A stretch of 64,000 nucleotides of DNA, from contig NZ_JYNL01000020.1 of the NCBI RefSeq assembly GCF_001044235.1, forward strand, positions 489,111-553,110, written 5' to 3'. Made by a program: the position numbers and the translations under genes. Source of the stretch: Mycolicibacterium chlorophenolicum. GTDB taxonomy: Bacteria > Actinomycetota > Actinomycetes > Mycobacteriales > Mycobacteriaceae. Shown here in pieces: positions 10,065 through 19,925 of the stretch (position 1 is the first letter of the stretch; each line of letters starts with the position of its first letter). The notes beneath the pieces were generated by a model that saw only the letters and a program-made list of their open reading frames with translations, searched no databases and was not told where the DNA came from.

Positions 10065-11261
10065 TTAACCGGCGAAGGCCGCCACGGCCCCGATCACGAT
10101 GATCGCAGGGGGTCGAATGCCCTCCGAACGGATCCGTTCCGGTGCTTCGGCGAGGGTGGCCCGCAAAGTCCGCTGCGCGGACGTCGTGCCGTGTTGCACC
10201 ACCAGCACCGGCGTATCCGCAGGTCGGCCGCCTTCGAGGAGAATTCTCGCGAAGAGTTCGATCCGTTCCACCGCCATCAGCAACACGATCGTGCCGTTCA
10301 TCGCGGCCAACGCATCCCAATTCACTAACGATTCGGGGTGATCCGGCGCGACATGCCCGCTGACCACCACGAATTCGTGCGTCATCGCCCGGTGGGTGAC
10401 CGGAACGCCCGCGAGTGCGGGCACCGCTATGGCACTGGTCACACCCGGCACCACGGTGACCGGAATCCCCGCGTCGGCGCACGCGATCACCTCTTCGTAG
10501 CCGCGCGCGAACACGAACGGGTCGCCGCCCTTGAGCCGGACGACGAACTTGCCTTCCTTGGCGCGGTCGATCAGGACCGCGTTGATGGCGTCCTGGGCCA
10601 TCGCGCGGCCGTAGGGGATCTTGGCCGCGTCGATGACCTCGACCTCCGGCGACAGCTCGGCGAGCAGATCCTGGGGCGCCAGCCGGTCGGCCACCACCAC
10701 GTCGGCGTGCGCGAGCAGCCGCCTGCCCCGGACGGTGATGAGCTCCGGGTCACCGGGGCCGCCACCGACGAGCGCCACCCCGCCCTCCACCACGCCCGGC
10801 GCGTCGGCCGCGATGAGTCCCTGCTGCAGGGCTTCGTGGATAGCCGACCGGATGGCCGCCGACCGCCGGTGCTCGCCGCCGGCGAGCACCCCCACCGACA
10901 GGCCCTCGTAATCGAACGTGGCCGGGGTGACGGCGGTGCCCTCGATGGCCACGTCGGCGCGCACACAGAAGACGCGACGGCTCTCCGCCTCCTCGACGAT
11001 GGCCGCGTTGACCGCGGGGTCGTCGGTGGCGGCGATCACATACCAGGCACCTTCGAGATCACCGTCACGAAAAGGCCTCATGGTCAACGTGATTCCCTCG
11101 ATCGCCTCCACCGCGGGCGTGGCGTCGATGGTGATGACGTGCACGTCGGCCCCGGAGGCGACCAGCAGCGGCAGCCGCCGCTGGGCGACCGTGCCGCCAC
11201 CCACCACGACGACCTTCTTGCCGGCCAGGCGCAGGCCCACCAGATAGGCGTTGTCGGTCAC
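10065..11261 (-). CDS. cysG: Siroheme synthase: dehydrogenase/ferrochelatase plus uroporphyrinogen-III methyltransferase
   Basis: 398-aa bifunctional protein. Residues 1 to about 150 are the precorrin-2 dehydrogenase/ferrochelatase part, with the NAD site GKKVVVVGGGTVAQRRLPLL. From about 165 on is the SAM uroporphyrinogen-III methyltransferase, with GGGPGDPELITVRGRRLL, VRLKGGDPFVFARGYEE and VVPGVTSAIAVPALAGVPVTHR. It is about 60 residues shorter than enterobacterial CysG, as in other mycobacteria. It supplies precorrin-2 to siroheme (sulfite/nitrite reductase) and to the corrinoid genes upstream. GTG at 11261 overlaps the cobB stop (GTGA), so the two are coupled. Confidence 0.95.
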   Translation of the reverse strand: MTDNAYLVGLRLAGKKVVVVGGGTVAQRRLPLLVASGADVHVITIDATPAVEAIEGITLTMRPFRDGDLEGAWYVIAATDDPAVNAAIVEEAESRRVFCVRADVAIEGTAVTPATFDYEGLSVGVLAGGEHRRSAAIRSAIHEALQQGLIAADAPGVVEGGVALVGGGPGDPELITVRGRRLLAHADVVVADRLAPQDLLAELSPEVEVIDAAKIPYGRAMAQDAINAVLIDRAKEGKFVVRLKGGDPFVFARGYEEVIACADAGIPVTVVPGVTSAIAVPALAGVPVTHRAMTHEFVVVSGHVAPDHPESLVNWDALAAMNGTIVLLMAVERIELFARILLEGGRPADTPVLVVQHGTTSAQRTLRATLAEAPERIRSEGIRPPAIIVIGAVAAFAG

Positions 11262-12628
11262 CCGGCGAGCTTAGAGCGTGCCGCCGCACGGACGAAGCGG
11301 GCGATGGCCTGCGGGTGCGACGCCGGATGGGTGTGCAGATACCCGGCATGCACACCCGCGCGGACGGCGCCGTCGTCGACGATGTGACCGCCCCGTCCCC
11401 GGTACCGCCACGCGGGCTCCCGGCCGTCTGCGTAATGCATTGTGGTGCGGTGGAATTCGTGCCCTGTGATCCGGTCCCCCACCTGGTGCAGCGACGAGTC
11501 GACGACCGCGACCGCGTCCCGGTAGCCCAGGGTCAGCGATTCGGTGAACGAGGCGGACCCGGGGATCACCCCGCACATGGGATGCCCGTCGAGGTCGTCG
11601 GCCAGATAGGTCAGGCCGGCGCACTCGGCGTGCAGGGGGCCGCCTACGGCGGCGAGCGCCGCGATCTGCTCACGCACCGCGCGGTTGCCCGACAGCTCCG
11701 GCCCGAACTCCTCGGGGAACCCGCCCGGCAGCACCAGGGCCGAGGTCCCCGCCGGCAGCGGGTCGCACAGCGGGTCGAACGGGACGACGTCCGCGCCTGC
11801 CGCACGCAGCAATTCGGCATGCTCGGTGTAGCCGAACGTGAAGGCCCGGCCCGCGGCCAGCGCGACGGTCACCGGGGCGTCCGCGGGCTCGGACAGCTCG
11901 GGCGTCCACGGGTCGGTGGTGACGCGGCAGCCTGCGGCCGCGACCACGGCGTCGAGATCGACATGCCGGGCCACCAGCGCCGTCATGGCCTCGACGGCGG
12001 CGGTCGCGTGGCGGCCGTGCTCCACCGCGGTCACCAGCCCGAGGTGCCGCGACGGCACGGCGAGTTCCCCGGCGCGGGGAATCGCACCGAACACGGTGAC
12101 ACCGGCCTGCTCGCACGCCTGGCGCAGAACCGCTTCGTGCCGCGGCGAGCCGACGCGGTTGAGGATCACCCCGACGAGGTGCACGGCTCGGTCGAAGGTC
12201 GCGAACCCGTGTAGCAGCGCGGCCACGCTGTGGCTCTGCCCGCGCGCGTCGACGACGAGCACCACCGGGGCGCCCAGCAGCGACGCGACGTGTGCGGTCG
12301 ACCCGCGCGCGACGCCGGTGGCCGGCGAGTCGCTGATGCGCCCGTCGAACAGGCCCATCACGCCCTCGACGACGGCGATGTCGGCGTCGGCGCTGCCGTG
12401 CCGGTACAGCGGGCCGATGAGCTCGTCGCCGACGAGGACGGGGTCGAGGTTGCGGCCGGGCCGGCCCGCGGCGAGCCCGTGGTAGCCGGGGTCGATGAAG
12501 TCGGGGCCCACCTTGAAGGGCGCGACACGATGGTCCGCGCGCCGCAGCGCGCCCATCAGCCCGGTGGCGACCGTGGTCTTCCCGCTGCCGGACGTCGGCG
12601 CGGCGATCACCACGGCCGGAGCTACCAC
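11258..12628 (-). CDS. cobB: Cobyrinic (or hydrogenobyrinic) acid a,c-diamide synthase
   Basis: 456-aa glutamine amidotransferase that amidates the a and c side chains of the corrin ring with ATP. The N-terminal P-loop is APTSGSGKTTVATGLMGALR. The C-terminal GATase-1-like domain has GPLHAECAGLTYLADDL, with the nucleophilic Cys in ECAG, and GHEFHRTT further on. The frame is open to 12694, but GTG at 12628 (VVAPAVVIAAPTSG) follows AAGGGG at good spacing and gives the family length. It is coupled to cysG by GTGA. The gap to cobO (12629-12725) holds a palindromic repeat. Confidence 0.95.
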   Translation of the reverse strand: MVAPAVVIAAPTSGSGKTTVATGLMGALRRADHRVAPFKVGPDFIDPGYHGLAAGRPGRNLDPVLVGDELIGPLYRHGSADADIAVVEGVMGLFDGRISDSPATGVARGSTAHVASLLGAPVVLVVDARGQSHSVAALLHGFATFDRAVHLVGVILNRVGSPRHEAVLRQACEQAGVTVFGAIPRAGELAVPSRHLGLVTAVEHGRHATAAVEAMTALVARHVDLDAVVAAAGCRVTTDPWTPELSEPADAPVTVALAAGRAFTFGYTEHAELLRAAGADVVPFDPLCDPLPAGTSALVLPGGFPEEFGPELSGNRAVREQIAALAAVGGPLHAECAGLTYLADDLDGHPMCGVIPGSASFTESLTLGYRDAVAVVDSSLHQVGDRITGHEFHRTTMHYADGREPAWRYRGRGGHIVDDGAVRAGVHAGYLHTHPASHPQAIARFVRAAARSKLAG

Positions 12629-12642
12629 GCGCTCACCCCTTC

Positions 12643-12706
12643 CCGCGAGCGTGCGGAAACTTCGCGAATCTGACGGCGTGTCGGCTGCAGACACGCACGC
12701 TCGCGG
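12643..12706 (-). repeat. 64-bp palindrome-ended dispersed repeat, copy A
   Basis: Perfect 12-bp inverted ends CGCGAGCGTGCG (12644-12655) and CGCACGCTCGCG (12694-12705) flank an inner GTGTC/GACAC pair. Read on the minus strand, the 64-bp unit aligns without gaps to 59343-59406 (plus strand), with about 47 of 64 identical positions by hand alignment. It fills most of the cobO-cobB gap. It could act as a hairpin in the intercistronic mRNA or be an immobile repeat of the REP/MITE kind. Confidence 0.75.
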
Positions 12707-12725
12707 AGAACGGGGAGGGGGCGGG

Positions 12726-13340
12726 TCACCACTCGATCCCTCGCTGGCCCTTGCGCCCTACATCCATCGGGTGCTTGACCTTCGTCATCTCGGTCACCAG
12801 ATCGGCGGCGTCGAGCAGCGCGGCCGGGGCGTCGCGTCCGGTGATCACCACGTGCTGGGTGCCGGGCCGCGAAGCGAGCACGTCGACCACCTCGGCCACG
12901 TCGACCCAGCCCCACTTCAGCGGGTACGTGAACTCGTCGAGCACATAGAAGTCGTGGCGCTCGTCGGCGAGGCGGCGCGCGATCTCGGCCCACCCCTCCG
13001 CGGCCGCGGCGGCGTGATCCTCCTCGGTACCCGCCTTGCGCGACCACGACCAGCCCGAGCCCATCTTGTGCCACTCGACGGGTCCGCCGACGCCACGCTC
13101 GGTGTGCGCGCGGCCCAGCTCGCGCAGCGCGGTCTCCTCCCCGACCTTCCACTTCGCGCTCTTGACGAACTGGAACACCGCGATGTCGAAGCCCTGGTTC
13201 CACGCCCGCAGCGCCATGCCGAACGCCGCGGTGGACTTCCCCTTGCCCGCGCCGGTGTGCACCGCGAGCAACGGGGCGTTGCGCCGCGCCCGGGTGGTGA
13301 GCCCGTCGCGCGGCACGGTCAGCGGTTGACCCTGGGGCAT
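12726..13340 (-). CDS. cobO: Cob(I)yrinic acid a,c-diamide adenosyltransferase
   Basis: 204-aa CobO/BtuR-type ATP:corrinoid adenosyltransferase that adds the 5'-deoxyadenosyl ligand to reduced cobalt. The P-loop variant LAVHTGAGKGKSTAAFGMALR is near residue 25, and the Walker-B-like FYVLDEFTYPLKWGWVD and the C-terminal HPMDVGRKGQRGIEW are diagnostic. Its Shine-Dalgarno GGGAGGTGA overlaps the stop of the chelatase gene 13 nt upstream. It is the middle gene of the mqo-GNAT-chelatase-cobO-cobB-cysG operon and acts directly after cobalt insertion and a,c-diamidation. Confidence 0.95.
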   Translation of the reverse strand: MPQGQPLTVPRDGLTTRARRNAPLLAVHTGAGKGKSTAAFGMALRAWNQGFDIAVFQFVKSAKWKVGEETALRELGRAHTERGVGGPVEWHKMGSGWSWSRKAGTEEDHAAAAAEGWAEIARRLADERHDFYVLDEFTYPLKWGWVDVAEVVDVLASRPGTQHVVITGRDAPAALLDAADLVTEMTKVKHPMDVGRKGQRGIEW

Positions 13341-13353
13341 CGCGTCACCTCCC

Positions 13354-15231
13354 TCAGGCCGCGCCGCGATCGGCCTGGCGCTTCACCACGGCGGTGAGCG
13401 CGTCGGCGCGCAGCTGGTCCAGCCGCACCGACGGCGCGTTCAGCCGGCGCGCCAGGTCGCCCGCCAATTCCAAACGGATGTAGGAGGTTTCGCAGTCCAC
13501 CACCACGGCCGCGGCGCCCTCGGCCACCAGCCGGGCGGCGGCGGTGCGAGTGCGGCCCAAGGGGTCGGGCCCGCCGGTGGCGCGGCCGTCGGTGAGGACG
13601 ACCACCAGGCTGCGGCGGGCGCGGTCACGGGCCCGTTCGCGCACCACCATGTCGCGCGCGGCGAGCAGTCCCTGCGCCAGCGGTGTCCGGCCGCCGGTGT
13701 CGAAACGCGCCAGCCGCGTGCTGGCCACGTACACCGACGACGTCGGCGGCAGCAGCACCCGGGCGTCCTGGCCGCGGAAGGTGATGACCGCGACCTTGTC
13801 GCGCCGCTGATAGGCGTCCCGCAGCAGGGACAGGGTGGCGCCGCTGACCGCGGACATCCGGTCGCGCGCGGCCATCGAGCCCGACGCGTCGACGACGAAG
13901 ATCACCAGGTTCCCCTCGCGGCCCTCCCGCACCGCGCGGCGAACGTCGTCGGGTCCCGGCCGCAGCGGGCCGGCACCGTCGTGGCTCCCCGCGGCGGCGA
14001 GCAGCGTGCCGAAGACGTGCATGCCGTGGCCGGTCTGCGGATCGGTGGTGGCGGCGACGACCGTGCCGGTGCGGTTGCGGGCGCGGGAGCGCCGGCCGGG
14101 CGCCCCCTCGCCGACGCCGGGGACGACGAGCGCCTTGGTCCGGAACGCCGCTGACGGAGCCGCACTGGGACGCGTCGGCGGGGCCGAATGCGGTTGCGGC
14201 GCAGCGTCAGTGGCGGCGTCGCCGGGCGCAGACCCGCCGCCGGGGGGCGGATCGGGCTCCGGATCGGGCTCGGGATCGGCGTCAGCCGCCTCCCCCGCCT
14301 GGGTCATCGCGTCGTCGAGCCGTTCGGAGTCCAGCCCGGGGTCGTCGAACGGATCGCGGCGGCGCCGGTGTGGCAGCGCGAGCTCGGCTGCCACCCGGAT
14401 GTCCTCCTCGGCCACAGTGTCGACGCCGCGCCATGCCGCGTGCGCGACGGCGGTGCGCGCGACCACCAGGTCGGCGCGCATCCCGTCGACGTCGAACGCC
14501 GCGCACAGTGCCGCGATGCGGCGCAGTTCGCCGTCGGGCAGGATCACCGCCGCGACCCGGGCGCGGGCGTCGGCGATGTGGCGGGCCAGCTCGGCGTCGG
14601 CGTCGGCGTACCGGGCGGCATAAGCCGCCGGGTCGGCTTCGTAGTCGAGGCGCTGACGGATCACCTCCGCGCGCACGTCGACGTCGCGGGAGGCCGCCAC
14701 GTCGACGGTGAGCCCGAACCGGTCGAGTAGTTGCGGACGCAGTTCCCCCTCTTCGGGATTCATCGTCCCGATGAGCACGAACCGCGCGTCGTGGCTGTGC
14801 GAGACGCCGTCGCGTTCGATGTGCACCCGGCCCATCGCGGCGGCGTCGAGCAGCACGTCGACGAGATGGTCGTGCAGCAGGTTGACCTCGTCGACGTAGA
14901 GCACACCGCGGTGGGCCCGCGCCAGCAGGCCGGGCGAGAACGCGTGCTCGCCGTCCCGCAGCACCTTCTGCAGGTCCAGTGACCCGACGACCCTGTCCTC
15001 GGTGGCGCCGATCGGCAGCTCGACCAGGTGCCCGCCGTCGCCGCCGGCCACCCGGAACGACTGCATGAGCACCGCGGCCAGCCCACGCACCGCGGTCGAT
15101 TTGGCGGTGCCCTTCTCGCCGCGGATCAGCACGCCGCCGATGTCGGGGCGCACCGCGCACAGCACGAGGGCGAGCTTGAGGCGGTCGTGCCCGACCAGCG
15201 CGCTGAACGGATACAGCGCGTCTGCCGTCAC
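13354..15231 (-). CDS. Fused magnesium/cobalt chelatase subunit (AAA+ plus VWA)
   Basis: 625-aa fusion of a ChlI/BchI-type AAA+ ATPase and a ChlD/BchD-type VWA domain. The AAA+ part has [15 protein letters not shown] (Walker A, near residue 38) and [24 protein letters not shown] (Walker B and sensor region). After an acidic Pro-rich linker ([16 protein letters not shown]) the VWA domain carries the MIDAS motif [15 protein letters not shown]. Mycobacteria make no chlorophyll. Lying between cobO and mqo, it most plausibly energises cobalt insertion with a CobN-type subunit encoded elsewhere. GTG at 15231 overlaps the upstream GNAT stop (GTGA). Family is certain, metal inferred. Confidence 0.9.
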   Translation of the reverse strand: MTADALYPFSALVGHDRLKLALVLCAVRPDIGGVLIRGEKGTAKSTAVRGLAAVLMQSFRVAGGDGGHLVELPIGATEDRVVGSLDLQKVLRDGEHAFSPGLLARAHRGVLYVDEVNLLHDHLVDVLLDAAAMGRVHIERDGVSHSHDARFVLIGTMNPEEGELRPQLLDRFGLTVDVAASRDVDVRAEVIRQRLDYEADPAAYAARYADADAELARHIADARARVAAVILPDGELRRIAALCAAFDVDGMRADLVVARTAVAHAAWRGVDTVAEEDIRVAAELALPHRRRRDPFDDPGLDSERLDDAMTQAGEAADADPEPDPEPDPPPGGGSAPGDAATDAAPQPHSAPPTRPSAAPSAAFRTKALVVPGVGEGAPGRRSRARNRTGTVVAATTDPQTGHGMHVFGTLLAAAGSHDGAGPLRPGPDDVRRAVREGREGNLVIFVVDASGSMAARDRMSAVSGATLSLLRDAYQRRDKVAVITFRGQDARVLLPPTSSVYVASTRLARFDTGGRTPLAQGLLAARDMVVRERARDRARRSLVVVLTDGRATGGPDPLGRTRTAAARLVAEGAAAVVVDCETSYIRLELAGDLARRLNAPSVRLDQLRADALTAVVKRQADRGAA

Positions 15232-15674
15232 GGCTTCACCATCGGGATGTGCGGGATGCCGTCGTCGAGGAACTCGTCGCCGTCGCGCACGAAGCCGTGC
15301 CTGCCGTACATCTCCTGCAGATAGGTCTGCGCGTTGATGTGGCAGGGGTAGTCGCCCACCTCGGCCAGCGCCGCGGTCAGCAGCCGTGCGGTGTGGCCGT
15401 GGCCGCGATCGGTGCGCTTGGTGCACACCCGCCCGATCCGGAACGCCTTCTGCCCGGCCGGGTGCTCCTCCATCAGGCGCAGCGTCGAAATCACCTGTCC
15501 CTCAGGGCTTTCCAGCCAGAAATGCCGGGTCTCGGCGAGCAGATCCCGGCCGTCGAGTTCCGGATACGGGGTGGCCTGCTCGACGACGAACACCTCGACG
15601 CGCAGCTTGAGCAGCTCGTAGAGCGTTGCGGCGTCGAGATCCTTGGCCCAACTGCGGCGCAGCGCCACTGTCAT
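15228..15674 (-). CDS. GNAT N-acetyltransferase, ElaA type
   Basis: 148 aa. The text [26 protein letters not shown] at the N-terminus and [18 protein letters not shown] (acetyl-CoA loop) identify the ElaA-like GNAT subgroup, whose substrate is unknown. ATG at 15674 (MTVALRRSW) is preceded by a GGTGG box; the longer frame to 15761 would overlap mqo and is rejected. The stop overlaps the GTG of the chelatase gene, so expression is tied to the corrinoid genes. The conserved position in mycobacteria suggests co-expression rather than a known metabolic link. Confidence 0.85.
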   Translation of the reverse strand: MTVALRRSWAKDLDAATLYELLKLRVEVFVVEQATPYPELDGRDLLAETRHFWLESPEGQVISTLRLMEEHPAGQKAFRIGRVCTKRTDRGHGHTARLLTAALAEVGDYPCHINAQTYLQEMYGRHGFVRDGDEFLDDGIPHIPMVKP

Positions 15675-15687
15675 CGGCTGACCACCG

Positions 15688-17244
15688 TCAAACGGTCGCC
15701 GCGGTCGGGGAATGCTCAGTGCCCGCGGTGGATTCGCCCGCCACGGTGTCGGGAAGCGCACCCGCGGGCTTGTCGAGCTTGAGCACCTCGGTGCCGTGCG
15801 CCCAGATCTCGGAGAACAGCTCCGGCTCGTGGGACAGCTCGGTGCCCAACGACGGGATCATCGTCTTGATCGTCGGCAGCCAGCTCTGGTAGCGGTCGGT
15901 GAAGCACCGCGACATCACCTCGAGCATCGCGGGCACAGCGGTGGAGGCCCCCGGCGACGCGCCGAGCAGACCGGCGATGCTGCCGTCGGCGGCCGAGAGC
16001 ACGGTGGTGCCGAACTCCAGCACCCCGCCCTTGCCCTTGGCCTTGCGGATCACCTGCACCCGCTGCCCGGCGATATCGAGCTCCCAGTCGGAATTCTTTG
16101 CACTGGGCGCGAATTCGCGCAGCGCGTCGACCCGCGCCGATTCGCTGAGCAGCAGCTGGCCGATCAGGTAGCGCAGCAGCCCCATCTCGGTGAGCCCGAC
16201 GCCGAGCATCGACACCAGGTTGTTCGGCTTCACCGACAGCGGCAGATCGGTGACCTTGCCCTGCTTGAGGAACTTGGGCGACCAGCCGGCGAACGGACCG
16301 AACAGCAGCCACGAGCGGCCGTTGATCACGCGGGTGTCCAGGTGCGGCACCGACATCGGCGGCGCTCCCAGCGGGGGCAGCCCGTAGACCTTGGCCTGAT
16401 GACGCGCGGTGAGCCCGGGATTGCCGCTGCGCAGCCACTGACCGCCGACCGGGAATCCGCCGAAGCCCTTGGCCTCCTTGATGCCAGCCTTCTGCAGCAG
16501 TGGCAGCGCGCCGCCGCCGGCGCCGACGAACACGAAGCCCGCGTTGAACTTTCGCTTCTGCCCGGTGCGGCGGTTGACGACCTTGACCGTCCACCTGCCG
16601 TCCGAGCCCTGATCGAGATCGGTGACGTCGTGGCCGAACAGCGTGGCCATGCCCTGCTTGGCGCCGAACCCGATCAGCTGGCGCGACAGCGACCCGAAGT
16701 CGACGTCGGTGCCGTCCTGGGTCCAGTTCAGCCCCACCGGCTGGGAGAAGTCACGCTTCTCGGCCATCAGGGGCAGCCGCCGCACGAACTCGTCGCGGTC
16801 GTCGATGAACTCCATCGTCGCGAACAGCGGGTTGGTGACCAACGCTTCGTACCGGCGGCGCAGGTAGTCCACGTTGTCCTCGCCCTGCACGAAGCTCACG
16901 TGCGGGATCGGGTTGAGGAAGCTGCGGACGTCGGGCAGCACGCCGTTCTCGACGGCGTAGGTCCAGAACTGGCGCGACACCTGGAACTGCTCGTTGACGT
17001 TGACCGCCTTGGCGATGTCGATCGTGCCGTCGGGCCGCGCCGGGGTGTAGTTGAGCTCACACAGCGCCGAGTGTCCGGTGCCGGCGTTGTTCCACGGATC
17101 GCTGCTCTCGGCGGCCGCGCCGTCGAGGCGCTCGACCAACGTCATCGACCAGTTCGGCTCCACCAGCCGCAGCAACGCCGACAGCGTGGCGCTCATGATG
17201 CCCGCGCCCACCAGCAGGACGTCGGTCTTCTCCGCTTCAGACAC
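15688..17244 (-). CDS. mqo: Malate:quinone oxidoreductase
   Basis: 518-aa FAD-dependent membrane-associated enzyme that oxidises malate to oxaloacetate and passes electrons to menaquinone. The FAD site [19 protein letters not shown] opens the protein. [39 protein letters not shown] and [16 protein letters not shown] are Mqo signatures. GTG at 17244 (VSEAEKTDV) matches the mycobacterial N-terminus; a TTG directly before it (17247) is equally open and lies closer to an AAGGG box. It is first in a minus-strand operon and 13 nt from the GNAT gene. Confidence 0.96.
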   Translation of the reverse strand: MSEAEKTDVLLVGAGIMSATLSALLRLVEPNWSMTLVERLDGAAAESSDPWNNAGTGHSALCELNYTPARPDGTIDIAKAVNVNEQFQVSRQFWTYAVENGVLPDVRSFLNPIPHVSFVQGEDNVDYLRRRYEALVTNPLFATMEFIDDRDEFVRRLPLMAEKRDFSQPVGLNWTQDGTDVDFGSLSRQLIGFGAKQGMATLFGHDVTDLDQGSDGRWTVKVVNRRTGQKRKFNAGFVFVGAGGGALPLLQKAGIKEAKGFGGFPVGGQWLRSGNPGLTARHQAKVYGLPPLGAPPMSVPHLDTRVINGRSWLLFGPFAGWSPKFLKQGKVTDLPLSVKPNNLVSMLGVGLTEMGLLRYLIGQLLLSESARVDALREFAPSAKNSDWELDIAGQRVQVIRKAKGKGGVLEFGTTVLSAADGSIAGLLGASPGASTAVPAMLEVMSRCFTDRYQSWLPTIKTMIPSLGTELSHEPELFSEIWAHGTEVLKLDKPAGALPDTVAGESTAGTEHSPTAATV

Positions 17245-17361
17245 CAACTCGATCGGCCCTTCGTGGTCACATCCCGTTGCTCACGGCTTACCGGTGTTCA
17301 GGTTATCCCGCCGCGCTCGCCCGCAACCGTCCGACCACCTCCGCCCACTAAGGTGGCTGTC

Positions 17362-18357
17362 GTGTCCGGATGGCAGCCCGACGTTCTGTCCGGGTACTGG
17401 CAAGTCACCTTCGCGCTCGGCCCCGACCCGGACGGGGAGGGTGACCTCGAGGCGACGCTGGTGCGCCGCGGACCGGCGGACCCCACGGCGCAGCACGCGG
17501 TGCTGATGGTGCACGGCTTCACCGACTACTTCTTCAACACCGAGTTCGCCGATCACCTGGCCGCCCGTGGTTTTGCGTTCTACGCGATCGACCTGCACAA
17601 ATGCGGTCGTTCGCACCGCGAGGGGCAGACCCCGCACTTCACCACCGACCTGACCCGCTACGACGTCGAACTCGAGAGGGCGCTCGACGTGATCGCCGCC
17701 GAGTCGGGGGGCCGGGTGCTGGTGTGCGGGCATTCGGCGGGCGGGCTGGTGGTGTCGCTGTGGCTGGACCGGCTGCGCGCCCGCGGCGCCACCGAGCGCT
17801 CAGGGGTGCAGGGGCTGATTCTCAACAGCCCGTGGCTGGATCTGCAGGGGCCGGCGATCCTGCGCTCCGCGCCGACGACGGCGGCGCTGCGGGCGCTGGG
17901 CCGGTGGCGCAAGCACACCGTGGTGCGCCGACCGGGCGATGGCGGTTACGGCACGACGCTGCACCGCGACTACGCGGGCGAGTTCGACTACGACCTGACG
18001 TGGAAGCCCGTCGGCGGGTTCCCCGTCACCCTCGGCTGGATCCACGCGATCCGGCGGGCCCAGGCGCGGTTGCACCGCGGTCTGGACGTCGGGGTGCCCA
18101 ACCTGATTCTGCGGTCCGATCGCAGCGTGCGCGAGGTCGCCGATCCGGAACGGATCCAGCGCGGCGACGCCGTACTCGATGTCGCGCAGATCGCGCGGTG
18201 GGCGGGCTGCATCGGCAACCGCACGTCGGTGGTGCCGATCGCCGACGCGAAGCACGACGTGTTCCTCTCGGTGCCGGACTCCCGCGCGACGGCCTACCGG
18301 GAGTTCGACCGCTGGCTGGACTGGTACCTCACGGACGGAGACTCTCGGCATGGCTGA
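17362..18357 (+). CDS. Alpha/beta hydrolase, monoglyceride-lipase-like
   Basis: 331 aa. Catalytic elements are visible: VLMVHGFTDYF (oxyanion region), VCGHSAGGLVVSLWLD (nucleophile Ser in GHSAG) and ADAKHDVFLS (His near the C-terminus). The family is serine aquaphospholipase/monoacylglycerol-lipase-like (Hydrolase_4), and the substrate is unknown. GTG at 17362 has AAGG 8 nt upstream; GTG 17353 lies in the Shine-Dalgarno region and is less likely. It overlaps mtr by 8 nt. The same hydrolase-mtr pair exists in H37Rv (Rv2854-Rv2855). It diverges from mqo. Confidence 0.88.
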   Translation: MSGWQPDVLSGYWQVTFALGPDPDGEGDLEATLVRRGPADPTAQHAVLMVHGFTDYFFNTEFADHLAARGFAFYAIDLHKCGRSHREGQTPHFTTDLTRYDVELERALDVIAAESGGRVLVCGHSAGGLVVSLWLDRLRARGATERSGVQGLILNSPWLDLQGPAILRSAPTTAALRALGRWRKHTVVRRPGDGGYGTTLHRDYAGEFDYDLTWKPVGGFPVTLGWIHAIRRAQARLHRGLDVGVPNLILRSDRSVREVADPERIQRGDAVLDVAQIARWAGCIGNRTSVVPIADAKHDVFLSVPDSRATAYREFDRWLDWYLTDGDSRHG

Positions 18358-19819
18358 TTTCGACATCGCGATCATCGGCACCGGGTCGGGCAACAGCATC
18401 ATCGACGATCGCTACGTCGACAAACGGGTGGCCATCTGCGAGCAGGGGATGTTCGGGGGCACCTGCCTCAACGTCGGCTGCATCCCCACCAAGATGTTCG
18501 TCTACTCCGCCGGGGTGGCCGACCAGGTCCGGGACGCGCCACGGTATGGCATCGACGCGCACATCGACGCGGTGCGCTGGCCCGACATCGTCTCGCGGGT
18601 GTTCGGGCGCATCGATCCGTTGGCCAGCGGGGGCGAGCAGTACCGGCGGTCCTCGCCGAATGTTCAGGTCTTCGCCAGCCACACCCGCTTCGCCGAGTCC
18701 CAGGGCACGGACGGCTACCGGCTGCGCACCGACGACGGCGAGGAGTTCACCGCCGAGCAGGTGGTGATCGCCGCGGGCGCCCGGGCCACAGTGCCCCCGG
18801 CGATCGCCGACTGCGGCGTGGCCTATCACACCAGCGACACGATCATGCGCATCTCGGACCTGCCCGAGCACATCGTGATCGTGGGCGGCGGATTCGTGGC
18901 CGCCGAGTTCGCGCACGTGTTCTCGTCACTGGGCTCGCGGGTGACGATCGTGCTGCGCGGCACCACGATGCTGACCCACTGCGACGACACGGTGTGCGAG
19001 CGGTTCACCGACATCGCGGGCAAGAAGTGGGAGATCCGCAGTCGGCGCAACATCGTGCGCGGGTCGTCCGACGACTCGGGTGTCACCCTCACCCTCGATG
19101 ACGGCGCCACCGTGCGCGCCGACACCCTGCTCGTCGCCACCGGCCGGGTGCCCAACGGCGATCTCCTCAACGCACACCATGCCGGTGTCGAGGTCACCGA
19201 CGGGATGGTCACCGTCGACGAGTACCAGCGCACCACCGCGCGCAACATCTTCGCCCTCGGGGACGTCAGCTCGCCGTACCAGCTCAAGCACGTCGCCAAC
19301 CACGAGGCCCGGGTGGTCAAGCACAACCTGCTCCAGGACTGGGATGACACCGACAACCTGATGCCGGCCAACCACCGCAACGTGCCATCGGCGGTGTTCA
19401 CCGAGCCCCAGATCGCCTGTGTCGGGCTGACCGAGAACGAGGCCCGCGCAGCGGGATACCGCATCAAGTCGAAGGTCCAGGACTACGGCGACGTCGCCTA
19501 CGGCTGGGCGATGGAGGACTCCACAGGCTTCGCCAAGCTGATCGTCGACGACGAGACCGGCCTGCTTCTCGGGGCGCACATCATGGGCCACCAGGCGTCG
19601 TCGATCATCCAGCCGCTGATCCAGGCCATGGCCTTCGACCTGCCGGCCCAGGAGATGGCCCGGGGCCAGTACTGGATCCACCCGGCGCTGCCCGAAGTGG
19701 TCGAGAACGCGCTGCTGGCCCTGTGCGGGGAGCCGCCCTGGCCGCCCTCGAAGAGGCACTGCGCCCCGCCCGACAACATCTGTCTACCTGTTCAGGTGAT
19801 CATGCGTCTGCTACGCTGA
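18350..19819 (+). CDS. mtr: Mycothione reductase
   Basis: NADPH-dependent flavoprotein disulfide reductase that recycles mycothiol disulfide, the actinobacterial counterpart of glutathione reductase. FAD site IAIIGTGSGNSIID, redox-active pair GGTCLNVGC (Cys39, Cys44), second nucleotide site IVIVGGGFVAAEFAHV and the HPALPEVVENALLAL interface with the catalytic His are all present. At 489 aa it is about 30 residues longer than the 459-aa M. tuberculosis enzyme. Homology should end near ENALLAL, followed here by a Cys/Pro-rich tail to the stop. ATG at 18350 overlaps the hydrolase stop. Confidence 0.95.
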   Translation: MADFDIAIIGTGSGNSIIDDRYVDKRVAICEQGMFGGTCLNVGCIPTKMFVYSAGVADQVRDAPRYGIDAHIDAVRWPDIVSRVFGRIDPLASGGEQYRRSSPNVQVFASHTRFAESQGTDGYRLRTDDGEEFTAEQVVIAAGARATVPPAIADCGVAYHTSDTIMRISDLPEHIVIVGGGFVAAEFAHVFSSLGSRVTIVLRGTTMLTHCDDTVCERFTDIAGKKWEIRSRRNIVRGSSDDSGVTLTLDDGATVRADTLLVATGRVPNGDLLNAHHAGVEVTDGMVTVDEYQRTTARNIFALGDVSSPYQLKHVANHEARVVKHNLLQDWDDTDNLMPANHRNVPSAVFTEPQIACVGLTENEARAAGYRIKSKVQDYGDVAYGWAMEDSTGFAKLIVDDETGLLLGAHIMGHQASSIIQPLIQAMAFDLPAQEMARGQYWIHPALPEVVENALLALCGEPPWPPSKRHCAPPDNICLPVQVIMRLLR

Positions 19820-19925
19820 TGGCAGAGGGCCGGTCGCAGTGGCCGTCGATGCAGCACATCGCCCAGCCGCAGCGGCCGGTCCCGCTATTCGCCGGAAAGG
19901 CGCGCGGCAGAACATTTTTCGATGT

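Noticed and set aside
15712..17361. Long plus-strand frame joined to the hydrolase
   Set aside because: The upstream part is antisense to mqo. The hydrolase starts at GTG 17362 after AAGG.
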